This document shows positions 36,933 through 45,090 of a stretch of DNA of 64,000 bases, piece by piece. The notes under the pieces were generated by a model. That model worked only from the letters and a program-made list of their open reading frames with translations, did not search any database and was not told where the DNA came from. The position numbers were made by a program, and so were the translations under genes. Source of the stretch: Leuconostocaceae bacterium ESL0723 (GTDB lineage Bacteria; Bacillota; Bacilli; Lactobacillales; Lactobacillaceae); assembly GCA_029392055.1 (NCBI GenBank), contig CP113928.1, positions 618,501-682,500 of the forward strand, written 5' to 3'. Position 1 is the first letter of the stretch. Every line of letters starts with the position of its first letter.

Positions 36933-37202
36933 TTATTCGGCGTGACTTTCAGTCATGGCAGCCGCAAGGGCATAAGCGTAACGGTCGTTACGTGCATGTG
37001 CCTGCTTAACGGCCCGGCGCTTAGCGACCCGGCTATAACGGGGACGGGCAGGACGGCCTTCAGTAGCTGCAACTCGCTGATCACGGTTGTTTAGAATATT
37101 TTCTCGGTACTGCACCAAGAACTGGTTGAACTTGTTACGGGCTTCAGCCGCATAGTTTTGGAAGTAGGCTGAAGTTGGGGTAGGGTTAACTGGTACGTTC
37201 AT
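36933..37202 (-). CDS. Small basic protein of unknown function
   Basis: I do not recognise this 89-residue protein. It has no membrane segment or signal peptide. Residues 10-45 look helical (AYFQNYAAEARNKFNQFLVQ), followed by a strongly basic Arg-rich stretch (RPARPRYSRVAKRRAVKQ, about 50-68) and an Ala-rich end, so nucleic-acid or ribosome binding is possible. The gene is supported by a perfect ribosome-binding site, AAAGGAGGT, 9 bases before the ATG, and by a terminator at its 3' end. Confidence 0.7.
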   Translation of the reverse strand: MNVPVNPTPTSAYFQNYAAEARNKFNQFLVQYRENILNNRDQRVAATEGRPARPRYSRVAKRRAVKQAHARNDRYAYALAAAMTESHAE

Positions 37203-37345
37203 AATCTAGGTACCTCCTTTTTTGTTTACAACCCTAACTATAGGGCAAAAGGACGGCTACTGGTCGCCCTTTGGATAAATTGTAAGTAAATTTAGAAGTT
37301 CTTAACCTTTGCTTAGCAAAGCCTGCTTTGGACCGGCGAAGCGGC

Positions 37346-37351
37346 TATAAT
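37346..37351 (+). promoter_or_regulatory. xerC -10 element, six bases from the start codon
   Basis: TATAAT ends six bases before the ATG at 37358, so the transcript would begin at or next to the start codon. The -35 is poor. Confidence 0.5.
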
Positions 37352-37357
37352 GGACCT

Positions 37358-38266
37358 ATGTTAAACGCCCAGGAACAATTATACCGGGACTATCTCCAGT
37401 CCCAGCGGCAGTACTCGCCCCAGACGACTAAGGCCTACCTAACTGATATCACGGCCTTTCGGACTTACTTGGCCGATAATGGCGGTTTTGAGCGCTATGA
37501 CAAGGTTGAAAACCTGGATGTTCGAGTCTATTTAGGACAACTTTATGAACGCCAGTTGGCCCGGACGACAATTGCCCGTAAGGTCAGCAGCTTGCGCATG
37601 TTTTACCAGTTCCTGATTAATCAGGGGCTGGCCCAGGATAATCCCTTTGATGGGGTCGCCCTGCGTAAGCACCAGGAACACCTGCCTGAATTTTTCTATG
37701 AAAACGAACTGGACCAGCTCTTTGAAGTTGCCTACCAAAAAGAAGACCACCCCAACTGGCAGCGGGATGCCGCTTTGCTGGAATTTCTCTACGCAACCGG
37801 GGCCCGGGTGACCGAGGTGACCCAGCTCCACCTGGACCAACTAGACTTCCAGCAACGGCTGGTCTTGATTCATGGTAAGGGGAATAAGGACCGTTACGTG
37901 CCCTTTGGTCACTTTGCCCAGCAAAGCTTGCAGACTTACATTGCCGACCGTCGGCCCCAGCTCCTGGCTGGTAAACCGGATTCTCAAATTGTCTTTTTAA
38001 ATCAGCGGGGCGAAGGTCTTACTTCAGCCGGAATCCGTTATATCTTAGACCAGTTAATGGCTAAGACCGCCTTAACCGGGAAAATTCACCCCCACATGCT
38101 CCGGCACAGTTTCGCCACCCAGCTCCTAGATCGTGGGGCCGACCTGCGAACCGTTCAGGAACTATTGGGCCATGTGAATCTGTCTACAACCCAGATTTAT
38201 ACCCACGTTTCCAAGGAAGCCTTGCAGAAAAATTATCAGAATTTTTTCCCGCGGGCGAAACGCTAA
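37358..38266 (+). CDS. xerC: Tyrosine recombinase XerC/XerD type
   Basis: This site-specific recombinase resolves chromosome dimers at dif. The 302-residue protein has the N-terminal SAM-like core-binding domain (to about residue 100) and the catalytic domain with the first Arg in GARVTE, Lys in HGKGNKDR, HMLRHSFAT with His and Arg, LLGHVNLSTTQIY with His and the nucleophile Tyr. Alignment to family N-termini favours ATG at 37358, giving MLNAQEQLYRDYL. There is no ribosome-binding site upstream, consistent with a leaderless message. Confidence 0.92.
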   Translation: MLNAQEQLYRDYLQSQRQYSPQTTKAYLTDITAFRTYLADNGGFERYDKVENLDVRVYLGQLYERQLARTTIARKVSSLRMFYQFLINQGLAQDNPFDGVALRKHQEHLPEFFYENELDQLFEVAYQKEDHPNWQRDAALLEFLYATGARVTEVTQLHLDQLDFQQRLVLIHGKGNKDRYVPFGHFAQQSLQTYIADRRPQLLAGKPDSQIVFLNQRGEGLTSAGIRYILDQLMAKTALTGKIHPHMLRHSFATQLLDRGADLRTVQELLGHVNLSTTQIYTHVSKEALQKNYQNFFPRAKR

Positions 38267-38282
38267 AAAGGGCACTGGGCAA

Positions 38283-38311
38283 TTGTCTTAGCCCCTAAAA
38301 GATAGTAAACT
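38283..38311 (+). promoter_or_regulatory. Promoter of the aldose epimerase gene, leaderless layout
   Basis: -35 TTGTCT (38283-38288) and -10 TAAACT (38306-38311) with a 17-base spacer; the -10 ends six bases before the ATG at 38318. The predicted start is the A of the start codon or within a base of it. Confidence 0.65.
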
Positions 38312-38317
38312 AAAATT

Positions 38318-39196
38318 ATGGTTACATTAGAAAATGAGCAATTGAAGGTTCAAATTAGCGAGCAAGGCGCCGAACTAACCAGTGTTTGGAATAAGGCGGC
38401 TGAGCTGGAGTATATTTGGGTCGGGGACCCGAAATATTGGGGCCGTCATGCGCCCAATCTCTTTCCAATTGTCGGCCGGTTGCGCGGTGACCAGTTCACG
38501 GTTGATGGTGAAACTTATTACATGAATCAACATGGTTTTGCCCGTAACATGACCTTTGAGGTTGTCGAACAAGACGACCGGGGGGCAACTTTCCGCTTAA
38601 AGGACAGCGAAGCTACTCATCGAATCTTTCCCTTTAAGTTTGTCTTTGATGTTCGTTACGACCTCGATGATCAAAACTGCTTAGCTATTAAATACATTGT
38701 CCACAATCCGGATGAAGAAGAGACCCTCTTCTTTAGTGTTGGTGGCCATCCGGCCTTTAACCTTCCTTTGGATGGCGGTAAGTTCTCCGACTACTATTTG
38801 TCGATTGAGCCCGAAATTACCTATGACCGGATTCGGTTAGTAGGGCCATATTCTAATCCCTATGCACCGACGCCTTTTACCGCTAACATTCCCTTGCGCT
38901 TGCGCCAGGAAGACTACCATGATGACGCCATCATTTTAAAGCTAGAGCGGCAAAAGACTTCCTTCCTTTTGGCCCGCCTGGCTAACCAGCATGGTTTGAA
39001 GATGGTGGTCGATAACGCCCAGTACTTTGGTATCTGGACTCCAGCCGGTAAGGAGGCGCCCTTCATCGCCCTAGAACCATGGTGGGGGATTGCCGATACG
39101 GTTGATGCCAGTGGTAACTTCAAGGAGAAGTTTGGCGTCAATGTCTTGGCCGCCGGTGACACCTTTACCGGTAGTTACAGCATGACTTTCTTTTAA
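38318..39196 (+). CDS. Aldose 1-epimerase family protein (LacX-like)
   Basis: This 292-residue galactose-mutarotase-fold protein belongs to the LacX-like branch, expected to interconvert anomers of sugars or sugar phosphates. Visible blocks include QHGFARNMTFEV near residue 70, FSVGGHPAFNLPL near 140 with the conserved His, and LEPWWGIAD near 250. No Shine-Dalgarno is seen; the promoter lies directly before the ATG. It stands alone, convergent with the catalase gene. Confidence 0.9.
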   Translation: MVTLENEQLKVQISEQGAELTSVWNKAAELEYIWVGDPKYWGRHAPNLFPIVGRLRGDQFTVDGETYYMNQHGFARNMTFEVVEQDDRGATFRLKDSEATHRIFPFKFVFDVRYDLDDQNCLAIKYIVHNPDEEETLFFSVGGHPAFNLPLDGGKFSDYYLSIEPEITYDRIRLVGPYSNPYAPTPFTANIPLRLRQEDYHDDAIILKLERQKTSFLLARLANQHGLKMVVDNAQYFGIWTPAGKEAPFIALEPWWGIADTVDASGNFKEKFGVNVLAAGDTFTGSYSMTFF

Positions 39197-39208
39197 AATA
39201 ACAAAACA

Positions 39209-39242
39209 AAAAAACCAGGTAACGAAAGTTACCTGGTTTTTA
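39209..39242. terminator. Bidirectional terminator, epimerase/catalase
   Basis: AAACCAGGTAAC-GAAA-GTTACCTGGTTTTT stem with A-run before and T-run after. Confidence 0.94.
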
Positions 39243-39263
39243 TTTTGCTAGCTTAAGTAGGTT

Positions 39264-40724
39264 TTACTTCTTTTCAGCGTCCTTGATGGCCTGAATCTTG
39301 TCGGCTACGCGCTTACCATAGTCAGGGTCAGCCTTAGTGAAGAGGGCAATCTGACGTTCCTGGGTTGCTTCATCGTTGATGTGTCCCAGCGAATCAGCAA
39401 TACCGTTCGTCAAGATTTCCTTTTGTTCTTCGCTCATCAGGTTGTAAAGGGCACCTGGCTGAGAGAAGTAGTCTGGGTCGTAGGCAGGGTAGTTACCCGT
39501 GCGACCTTCAACTGGGTCACCAGCGATATCAGCGCGGTGATCTTCAGTTGGGCCACCCTTAGAGTTAGGCTCGTAAACCACCCGGTCGCCACCGTTGTCG
39601 TTAGTAGTCATGTAGCCGTCACGCTCGTAAGTGTGAACTGGCACACCGGCCTTAGGGCGGTTAACTGGGATGTCCTGGTAGTTAGCGCCAAGACGGTAGC
39701 GCTGCGTGTCGTTATATGAGAAGAGACGACCTTGCAGGAGCTTATCTAGTGAAGGCTCGATACCAGGTACAAAGTTAGCAGGGGACAGGGCGGCCTGCTC
39801 AACGTCACGGAAGAAGTTGTCTGGATTGTGATCCAAGACGAACTGACCAACCTCAATCAATGGGTAGTCCTTTTGTGAAACCGTCTTCGTAACATCAAAG
39901 ATGTCGTACTTGTAGTTCAAACCTTCTTCGTAAGGGATAATCTGCACCTTCAAAGTCCATGAAGGATAGTCACCATTTTCAATGGCGTCAAACATCTGGT
40001 GGCGGTGCCAGTCAGTGTCCTTGGCCATCATTGCAGTGGCATCTTCAGGTGAAAGGTTCTTAATACCATGGTTAGTCTTGAAGTGATACTTAACCCAGAA
40101 CTGCTCACCCTTGGCATTGACCCATTTGTAGGTGTGAGAACCAAAGCCGTGCATGTAGCCGTAGCCATAAGGGAAACCACGGTCTGAGAAGAGAATGGTT
40201 ACCTGGTGGAGGCTTTCAGGTGAGTTAGACCAGAAATCCCACTGCATGTCATCACTACGCAAACCAGTTTGGGGCTCACGCTTTTGTGAGTGGATGAAGT
40301 CAGGGAACTTCAAAGGATCATTGATGAAGAACACGGGGGTGTTGTTACCAACGATGTCGTAGTTTCCGTCATTCGTGTAGAAACGAGTGGCAAAACCGTG
40401 CACATCGCGGGCCGTATCAGGGTAACCCTTCTCACCGGCAACTGATGAGAAGCGGGCGAAGACATCGGTAACCTTACCCTTGCCGTTCAAGAAGTCGGCC
40501 TTAGTGTAGGCTGACATGTCGTTGGTCAAGGTAAAGTGACCCATGGCACCAGAACCCTTGGCGTGAACAACACGCTCAGGAATTCGTTCCCGGTCGAAGT
40601 GGGCTAACTTTTCAACTAATTGGTAGTCTTGTAAAAGTAGGGGTCCCCGTTCTCCGGCAGAAAGAGAATGCTGGTTGTCAGCGAATGGCTGGCCACTACG
40701 CGTGGTGATTTTTTCATCAGACAT
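39264..40724 (-). CDS. Heme catalase (small-subunit, clade 3 type)
   Basis: This enzyme breaks down hydrogen peroxide using heme. Most lactic acid bacteria cannot make heme, so activity normally depends on external heme. The 486-residue protein has the catalytic His in PERVVHAKGSGAMG, the distal Asn region NDPLKFPDFIHSQKR, and the proximal heme-ligand Tyr in RLFSYNDTQRYRLG near residue 340. The start at 40724 is preceded by AAAGGAGA on the minus strand; a longer frame upstream runs into the operator. The gene is single, with its own promoter overlapped by two palindromes. Confidence 0.96.
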   Translation of the reverse strand: MSDEKITTRSGQPFADNQHSLSAGERGPLLLQDYQLVEKLAHFDRERIPERVVHAKGSGAMGHFTLTNDMSAYTKADFLNGKGKVTDVFARFSSVAGEKGYPDTARDVHGFATRFYTNDGNYDIVGNNTPVFFINDPLKFPDFIHSQKREPQTGLRSDDMQWDFWSNSPESLHQVTILFSDRGFPYGYGYMHGFGSHTYKWVNAKGEQFWVKYHFKTNHGIKNLSPEDATAMMAKDTDWHRHQMFDAIENGDYPSWTLKVQIIPYEEGLNYKYDIFDVTKTVSQKDYPLIEVGQFVLDHNPDNFFRDVEQAALSPANFVPGIEPSLDKLLQGRLFSYNDTQRYRLGANYQDIPVNRPKAGVPVHTYERDGYMTTNDNGGDRVVYEPNSKGGPTEDHRADIAGDPVEGRTGNYPAYDPDYFSQPGALYNLMSEEQKEILTNGIADSLGHINDEATQERQIALFTKADPDYGKRVADKIQAIKDAEKK

Positions 40725-40761
40725 AAATGATCTCCTTTTCAGTGGGTTGTACGATAATTGC

Positions 40762-40800
40762 TTATCACTTGATAACAAGGCTAAGTTTATCACCTGATAA
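40762..40800. promoter_or_regulatory. Tandem palindromic operator of the catalase gene
   Basis: Two perfect 14-base palindromes, TTATCACTTGATAA (40762-40775) and TTATCACCTGATAA (40787-40800), share the pattern TTATCA-N2-TGATAA with centres 25 bases apart. One covers the -10 and spacer, the other lies just downstream of the predicted start. This looks like a repressor operator. The pattern does not match the PerR box I know, and the regulator is not identified. Confidence 0.75.
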
Positions 40801-40812
40801 ATTGAATTGCAA
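40784..40812 (-). promoter_or_regulatory. Catalase gene promoter
   Basis: Minus strand -35 TTGCAA (40812-40807) and -10 TAAACT (40789-40784) with a 17-base spacer; the start is predicted near 40777. Confidence 0.75.
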
Positions 40813-40963
40813 TGGTTTTTTAATAAATTGGTCAGGTTCAGATATTTTGGCGGATATTAGTGGGGGTGAGGCGAAGATGAGGACTTTCAAATTTGGGTTA
40901 GGGCCTGGCTGGTGACCATGTTAAAATAGAGGAAGAATAATTTTCTGATTGAAGGAGGCTTTC

Positions 40964-41785
40964 ATGCTGTATGGTTTGCTAGCCCATCCGGCCGGCCACT
41001 CCCGTTCGCCCCAAATGCAAAATGCCATGATGGCGGCCGCGGGCATGACCGCCAATAATTACCAGGCCTTTGATGTTGAGCCCGACCAGTTGGAGACAGC
41101 GGTACTGGGTTTACGAGCCCTGGGGGCCGGCGGTTTTAACGTCTCGACGCCCTTTAAGGCTGCCATTATTCCCTTATTAGATGAACTAAGCCCCCTCAGC
41201 CAAAAACTGGGTGCCGTTAACACGGTCAAACGCGAAGGGGACCGACTGGTAGGAACCAGTACCGATGGTCCCGGTTTTTGGCATAGTTTACCTGCCAAGC
41301 AGGCCCGGCAGCGGGTGGTCCTATTTGGGACCGGTGGTGCGGCCCGGGCGGTGATTGCCAGCGCCCCGGACTTTGGGGTTGAGGAGCTAACGGTCTTTAA
41401 CCGGCGCCACGATGACTGGTATCAAAGGGTTGAACAGATTGCGTCCTTGAATCCAACCGCGGAACTGGTCGATTTAGCCGACACGCCCCGCTTTTATGAA
41501 GCCCTGGATCACGCTGACCTGGTCGTAAATGCCACTTCGGTGGGGATGGATAACCAGGCCGCCACCTTGTTAACCCCTGAAGACGTCGGCCGCCTACCAA
41601 AGTCAGCCATGGTGGCTGATATGGTCTACCGGCAGCCGACCCGGCTCTTAGCCTTGGCTAAGGCTCAGGGATTGGCGAACCAAAACGGCCTACCAATGTT
41701 GGTTGGTCAGGGTGCTTTGAGTTTTGAGTACTGGTTTAACCAACCAGCTGATGTTGAATTAATGCAAAAGGAAATTGAGGAGTAA
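40964..41785 (+). CDS. aroE: Shikimate dehydrogenase
   Basis: The NADPH-dependent enzyme reduces 3-dehydroshikimate to shikimate. The 273-residue protein has the substrate domain motif HSRSPQMQN, the catalytic Lys in NVSTPFK (about residue 65) and Asp in STDGPGF, and a Rossmann motif GTGGAARA near residue 125. STDG replaces the usual NTDG, keeping the catalytic Asp. The start at 40964 follows AAGGAGG; a TTG 15 bases earlier lies before that site. It is the first gene of the aromatic operon. Confidence 0.94.
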   Translation: MLYGLLAHPAGHSRSPQMQNAMMAAAGMTANNYQAFDVEPDQLETAVLGLRALGAGGFNVSTPFKAAIIPLLDELSPLSQKLGAVNTVKREGDRLVGTSTDGPGFWHSLPAKQARQRVVLFGTGGAARAVIASAPDFGVEELTVFNRRHDDWYQRVEQIASLNPTAELVDLADTPRFYEALDHADLVVNATSVGMDNQAATLLTPEDVGRLPKSAMVADMVYRQPTRLLALAKAQGLANQNGLPMLVGQGALSFEYWFNQPADVELMQKEIEE

Positions 41786-41790
41786 GTTAT

Positions 41791-42783
41791 ATGATTATTG
41801 TTGCAAAAGATAACCCCAGTGCAGAGAAGATTGCTAAGGCCCTAGACCCCCATGATCCAATCCATCCGGTTTTCGTGCACAACAACCGGGTTGCCTTGGC
41901 TGGCATTAAGTCTTTGGAACCTCAGCAGATGGAACCAGTCGCTGACTTGGTTGACTCAGTGATTACTGATCACCATTCCGCTATTAAGTCTTCCCGTGAT
42001 TTTCACCCAGAAGATACCATCATTAAGACGCCCCACTCAGTCATTGGCGGTGATAACTTTGTCCTGATGGCTGGTCCAGACTCGATTGAAAGTCCAGAAC
42101 ACGTCTTAGAAATGGGTGAAGACGTTAAGGCCGCCGGTGCAACGATTTTGCGTGGTGGGGCCTTTAAGCCCCGCACTTCTCCTTACTCTTACCAGGGAAA
42201 TGGTGAAGTCGGCCTCAAAGCTCACCGTCAAGCCGCTGATAAGCTGGGCATGGACATGGTAACTGAGATTTTGGATACTCGCGATGTGGACTTGGTGGAC
42301 AAGTACACCGATATTTTCCAAGTTGGTACCCGTAACATGCAAAACTTTGCCCTGTTGAAGGCCCTGGGACAAAAGCGCAAGCCAGTCCTCTTGAAGCGTG
42401 GAATGTCGGCCACGATTGATGACTTGCTCAATGCCGCTGAATACATTGCGGCCGGTGGTAACGACCAAATCATGTTGATGGAACGGGGTATCCGGACCTT
42501 TGATAACAAGTACACCCGTAACACCTTTGATGTCGGCGCTATCCCAGTTTTGCAGAAGTTGACCCACTACCCAATCGTGGCGGATACCTCTCACGCAGCT
42601 GGTCACTCTGAATTCGTGGCACCTTTGGCCTATGCCGCGGTTGCCGCTGGTGCCCAAGGCCTGATGACTGAGATTCACAATGATCCAGCCCACGCCTTTG
42701 TTGATGGTGCTCAGGCTTTGACGCCTGACCAGTACAGTGCCATGACCGCTAAGATCTTTAAGATCCGTGAGGCCTTGAAATGA
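41791..42783 (+). CDS. DAHP synthase (type I-beta) with Asp replacing the metal-ligand Cys
   Basis: This enzyme condenses phosphoenolpyruvate and erythrose 4-phosphate to DAHP, the first step of the pathway. The 330-residue protein has an N-terminal ferredoxin-like regulatory domain (about 1-70), as in the Thermotoga enzyme, then the TIM barrel with RGGAFKPRTSPYSYQG, LLKRGM and TSHAAGH (metal His). MTEIHNDPAHAFVDG carries the metal Glu and Asp. The usual AGPCS motif reads AGPDS, so the metal-binding Cys is Asp97 (codon GAC at 42079-42081). It lies 5 bases after aroE and overlaps aroB. Confidence 0.93.
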   Translation: MIIVAKDNPSAEKIAKALDPHDPIHPVFVHNNRVALAGIKSLEPQQMEPVADLVDSVITDHHSAIKSSRDFHPEDTIIKTPHSVIGGDNFVLMAGPDSIESPEHVLEMGEDVKAAGATILRGGAFKPRTSPYSYQGNGEVGLKAHRQAADKLGMDMVTEILDTRDVDLVDKYTDIFQVGTRNMQNFALLKALGQKRKPVLLKRGMSATIDDLLNAAEYIAAGGNDQIMLMERGIRTFDNKYTRNTFDVGAIPVLQKLTHYPIVADTSHAAGHSEFVAPLAYAAVAAGAQGLMTEIHNDPAHAFVDGAQALTPDQYSAMTAKIFKIREALK

Positions 42784-43853
42784 CCACGGTACCGGTTGAA
42801 CTGACTAATAAGACTTACGAGGTCAAGATTGACCAGGGTATTAGTCAACACCTAGGTGACGAAGTGGCCCAGGTCTGGTCACCGCGGAAGGTGGCCTTGA
42901 TTACTGACAGTAACGTGGGCCCACTTTATCTGGACCAGACCCAGCGACAATTAGCAGCGGCTGGTTTTGAGGTCCTACCATTAACTGTACCCGCCGGTGA
43001 GGGCTCCAAGTCCTTTGCCACGGCTGGTGATTTGATTGGCCGCCTGGCTAGTGCCGGCTTCACCCGCCAAGATGGTGTAATTGCCTTGGGTGGTGGCGTC
43101 GTTGGGGACCTGTCTGGCGTGGTTGCCTCCCTTTACATGCGAGGGATTGCTTTTATCCAGATTGCGACTTCTCTGACTGCCCAAGTTGATTCTTCGGTGG
43201 GCGGTAAGACGGCGGTTAACTTGGGGGATACCAAGAACATCGCCGGTTCCTTCTACCAACCCGATTTGGTTTTGGTTGACAGTGACTACTTAAAAACGCT
43301 GTCAGACCGCGACTTAGTTGAGGGTTATGGGGAAGTTGTTAAGACCTCGGCCTTGGATGGTCCAGAATTCTTTGCCTTAACCGGTGAAATCAAGAGCCCA
43401 GCCGATATCCGCCGTCAGGCAGTCGAACTCTCCACCCGATCGATTGCCTACAAGGCCCGGATTGTCATGGCCGATGAAAAAGAGTCTGGCCAGCGTCAGT
43501 TCTTGAACTTTGGCCACACCTTTGGTCATGCCATTGAACTACTGGCCCATGGTAAACTCCGCCACGGTGAAGCGATTGCCATTGGCATGGTGACCATTAG
43601 TGAGCGCTTTGAACGGGATGGCATCACCCCAGTTGGAATTACTGTGGCCCTAAAAGACCGGTTAACGGCCGTGGGCTTGCCAACCGATTCCGATTTAATT
43701 GGTACACCTGAATTTTTTCAGCACCTGGTCAATGATAAGAAGAACCGGGGTGGTGTTTTGAATTTGGTAGCCCTTGCTGCGATTGGTGAGCCAGTTATTG
43801 TGAAGAAACCTATTGAGGATATGCCGGCCTTTGTAAACGGCCAGAAAGGTTAA
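42780..43853 (+). CDS. aroB: 3-Dehydroquinate synthase
   Basis: The NAD- and zinc-dependent enzyme cyclises DAHP to 3-dehydroquinate. The 357-residue protein has the NAD-binding GGGVVGDLSG motif near residue 103, TAQVDSSVGGKTAVN, the GYGEVVK motif with a metal Glu, and FGHTFGHAIE with a metal His. The start overlaps the upstream stop by four bases. aroC follows two bases later. Confidence 0.96.
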   Translation: MTTVPVELTNKTYEVKIDQGISQHLGDEVAQVWSPRKVALITDSNVGPLYLDQTQRQLAAAGFEVLPLTVPAGEGSKSFATAGDLIGRLASAGFTRQDGVIALGGGVVGDLSGVVASLYMRGIAFIQIATSLTAQVDSSVGGKTAVNLGDTKNIAGSFYQPDLVLVDSDYLKTLSDRDLVEGYGEVVKTSALDGPEFFALTGEIKSPADIRRQAVELSTRSIAYKARIVMADEKESGQRQFLNFGHTFGHAIELLAHGKLRHGEAIAIGMVTISERFERDGITPVGITVALKDRLTAVGLPTDSDLIGTPEFFQHLVNDKKNRGGVLNLVALAAIGEPVIVKKPIEDMPAFVNGQKG

Positions 43854-43855
43854 TT

Positions 43856-45034
43856 ATGCGTTATGTAACTGCCGGCGAGAGCCACGGACCCGAAGAGATT
43901 GCGGTCATTGAAGGCATTCCAGCTGGCTTGGATTTAAGTCAGGAAGATGTTGACAAACAGTTGGCCCGCCGCCAACACGGCTACGGCCGTGGCGACCGTC
44001 AAAAAATTGAAACCGACACGGTGACTTTTTTGACCGGTGTCCGCCATCAGAAGACCTTGGGTTCTCCAATTACCCTGGAGGTGCATAATGATGACCACAA
44101 TAATTGGACCAAGATTATGGCGCCCAATGAACCGGCCAACGCTGAGAACACCCTTCGGAAGGTGATGCGTCCCCGTCCAGGTCATGCTGACCTGGTGGGT
44201 GGGATGAAGTACCGCCACCACGAAGACTTACGGAACGTGCTGGAGCGCTCCTCGGCTCGGGAAACGACCATGCGGGTTGCCGTTGGGGCCGTAGCCAAGA
44301 AGCTCTTAGCTGAAATTGGGGTGGACGTGCACGGCTTTGTGGCCAACGTGGGACCGGCTAAATCGGACCTGAGCCAGTTGACCAAGTACAAGAATTTGGA
44401 CGAACTGCGGGCTGTAACGGAGTCCTTTGACACGCGGGCCCTGGATGCCAAAGCCGACGCGGCCATCAAGGACGTGATTGACCGTGCCAAAAAGGATGCC
44501 AACACCGTCGGGGGCCAGGTAGAAGTGATTGCGACTGGCATGCCGGTTGGCCTGGGTTCTTACGTGACGGCTGATGACAAGTTAGATGCCAAAATTGCCC
44601 GGGCAATTGTCGGCATTAACGCCTTTAAGGGTGTTCAGTTTGGTTCGGCCTTTGATAATTCTGAAAAGTTCGGCGATGAACTGATGGACGAGATTTTCTG
44701 GGACCCTGAACGTGGCTTTTACCGGGGATCAGATAACCTGGGCGGCTTTGAAGGGGGTATGACCACTGGCGAAGCCATCGTCGTTCGTGGAGTAGTTAAA
44801 CCCATTCCAACCCTGTACCGGCCCATGCAATCGGTTGATATCGACACCCATGAGAACCATAAGGCTTCAATTGAGCGTTCAGATACCACTGCCGTTACGG
44901 CAGCGGCCGTAATTGCCGAAGCCATGGTCGCCATTGAATTGGCCAAGGCGGTTTTGGATAAGTTTGACAGTGACAACATCGAGCGGATGAAGGAGCAGGT
45001 TGCCCTTTACCGCGAAGAGATTAAGCACTTTTAA
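43856..45034 (+). CDS. aroC: Chorismate synthase
   Basis: The reduced-FMN-dependent enzyme converts EPSP to chorismate. The 392-residue product shows the signatures AGESHGPEE at the start, HGYGRGDRQKIE, GVRHQKTLGSPI, RPGHADLVGGMKY and RSSARETTMRVAVGA. AAAGGTT precedes the ATG. Chorismate from this step feeds both the tyrosine/phenylalanine branch in this operon and the men genes 14 kb downstream. Confidence 0.97.
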   Translation: MRYVTAGESHGPEEIAVIEGIPAGLDLSQEDVDKQLARRQHGYGRGDRQKIETDTVTFLTGVRHQKTLGSPITLEVHNDDHNNWTKIMAPNEPANAENTLRKVMRPRPGHADLVGGMKYRHHEDLRNVLERSSARETTMRVAVGAVAKKLLAEIGVDVHGFVANVGPAKSDLSQLTKYKNLDELRAVTESFDTRALDAKADAAIKDVIDRAKKDANTVGGQVEVIATGMPVGLGSYVTADDKLDAKIARAIVGINAFKGVQFGSAFDNSEKFGDELMDEIFWDPERGFYRGSDNLGGFEGGMTTGEAIVVRGVVKPIPTLYRPMQSVDIDTHENHKASIERSDTTAVTAAAVIAEAMVAIELAKAVLDKFDSDNIERMKEQVALYREEIKHF

Positions 45035-45041
45035 AAGTTAA

Positions 45042-45061
45042 AGTAGCCAGTTGATTGGCTA
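45042..45061 (+). other. Intercistronic hairpin between aroC and aroA
   Basis: GTAGCCA and TGGCTAC form a seven-base stem in the only sizeable gap inside the aro operon. A T-run occurs about 13 bases later, too far for a standard terminator. It may be a processing or stabilising hairpin. Confidence 0.45.
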
Positions 45062-45090
45062 CGTACATAGCCTGTTTTTGAGGAGTAGAA

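Noticed and set aside
42106-42693. 195-codon open frame antisense to the DAHP synthase gene
   Set aside because: Shadow of a well-supported coding gene, with no family features or start signals.
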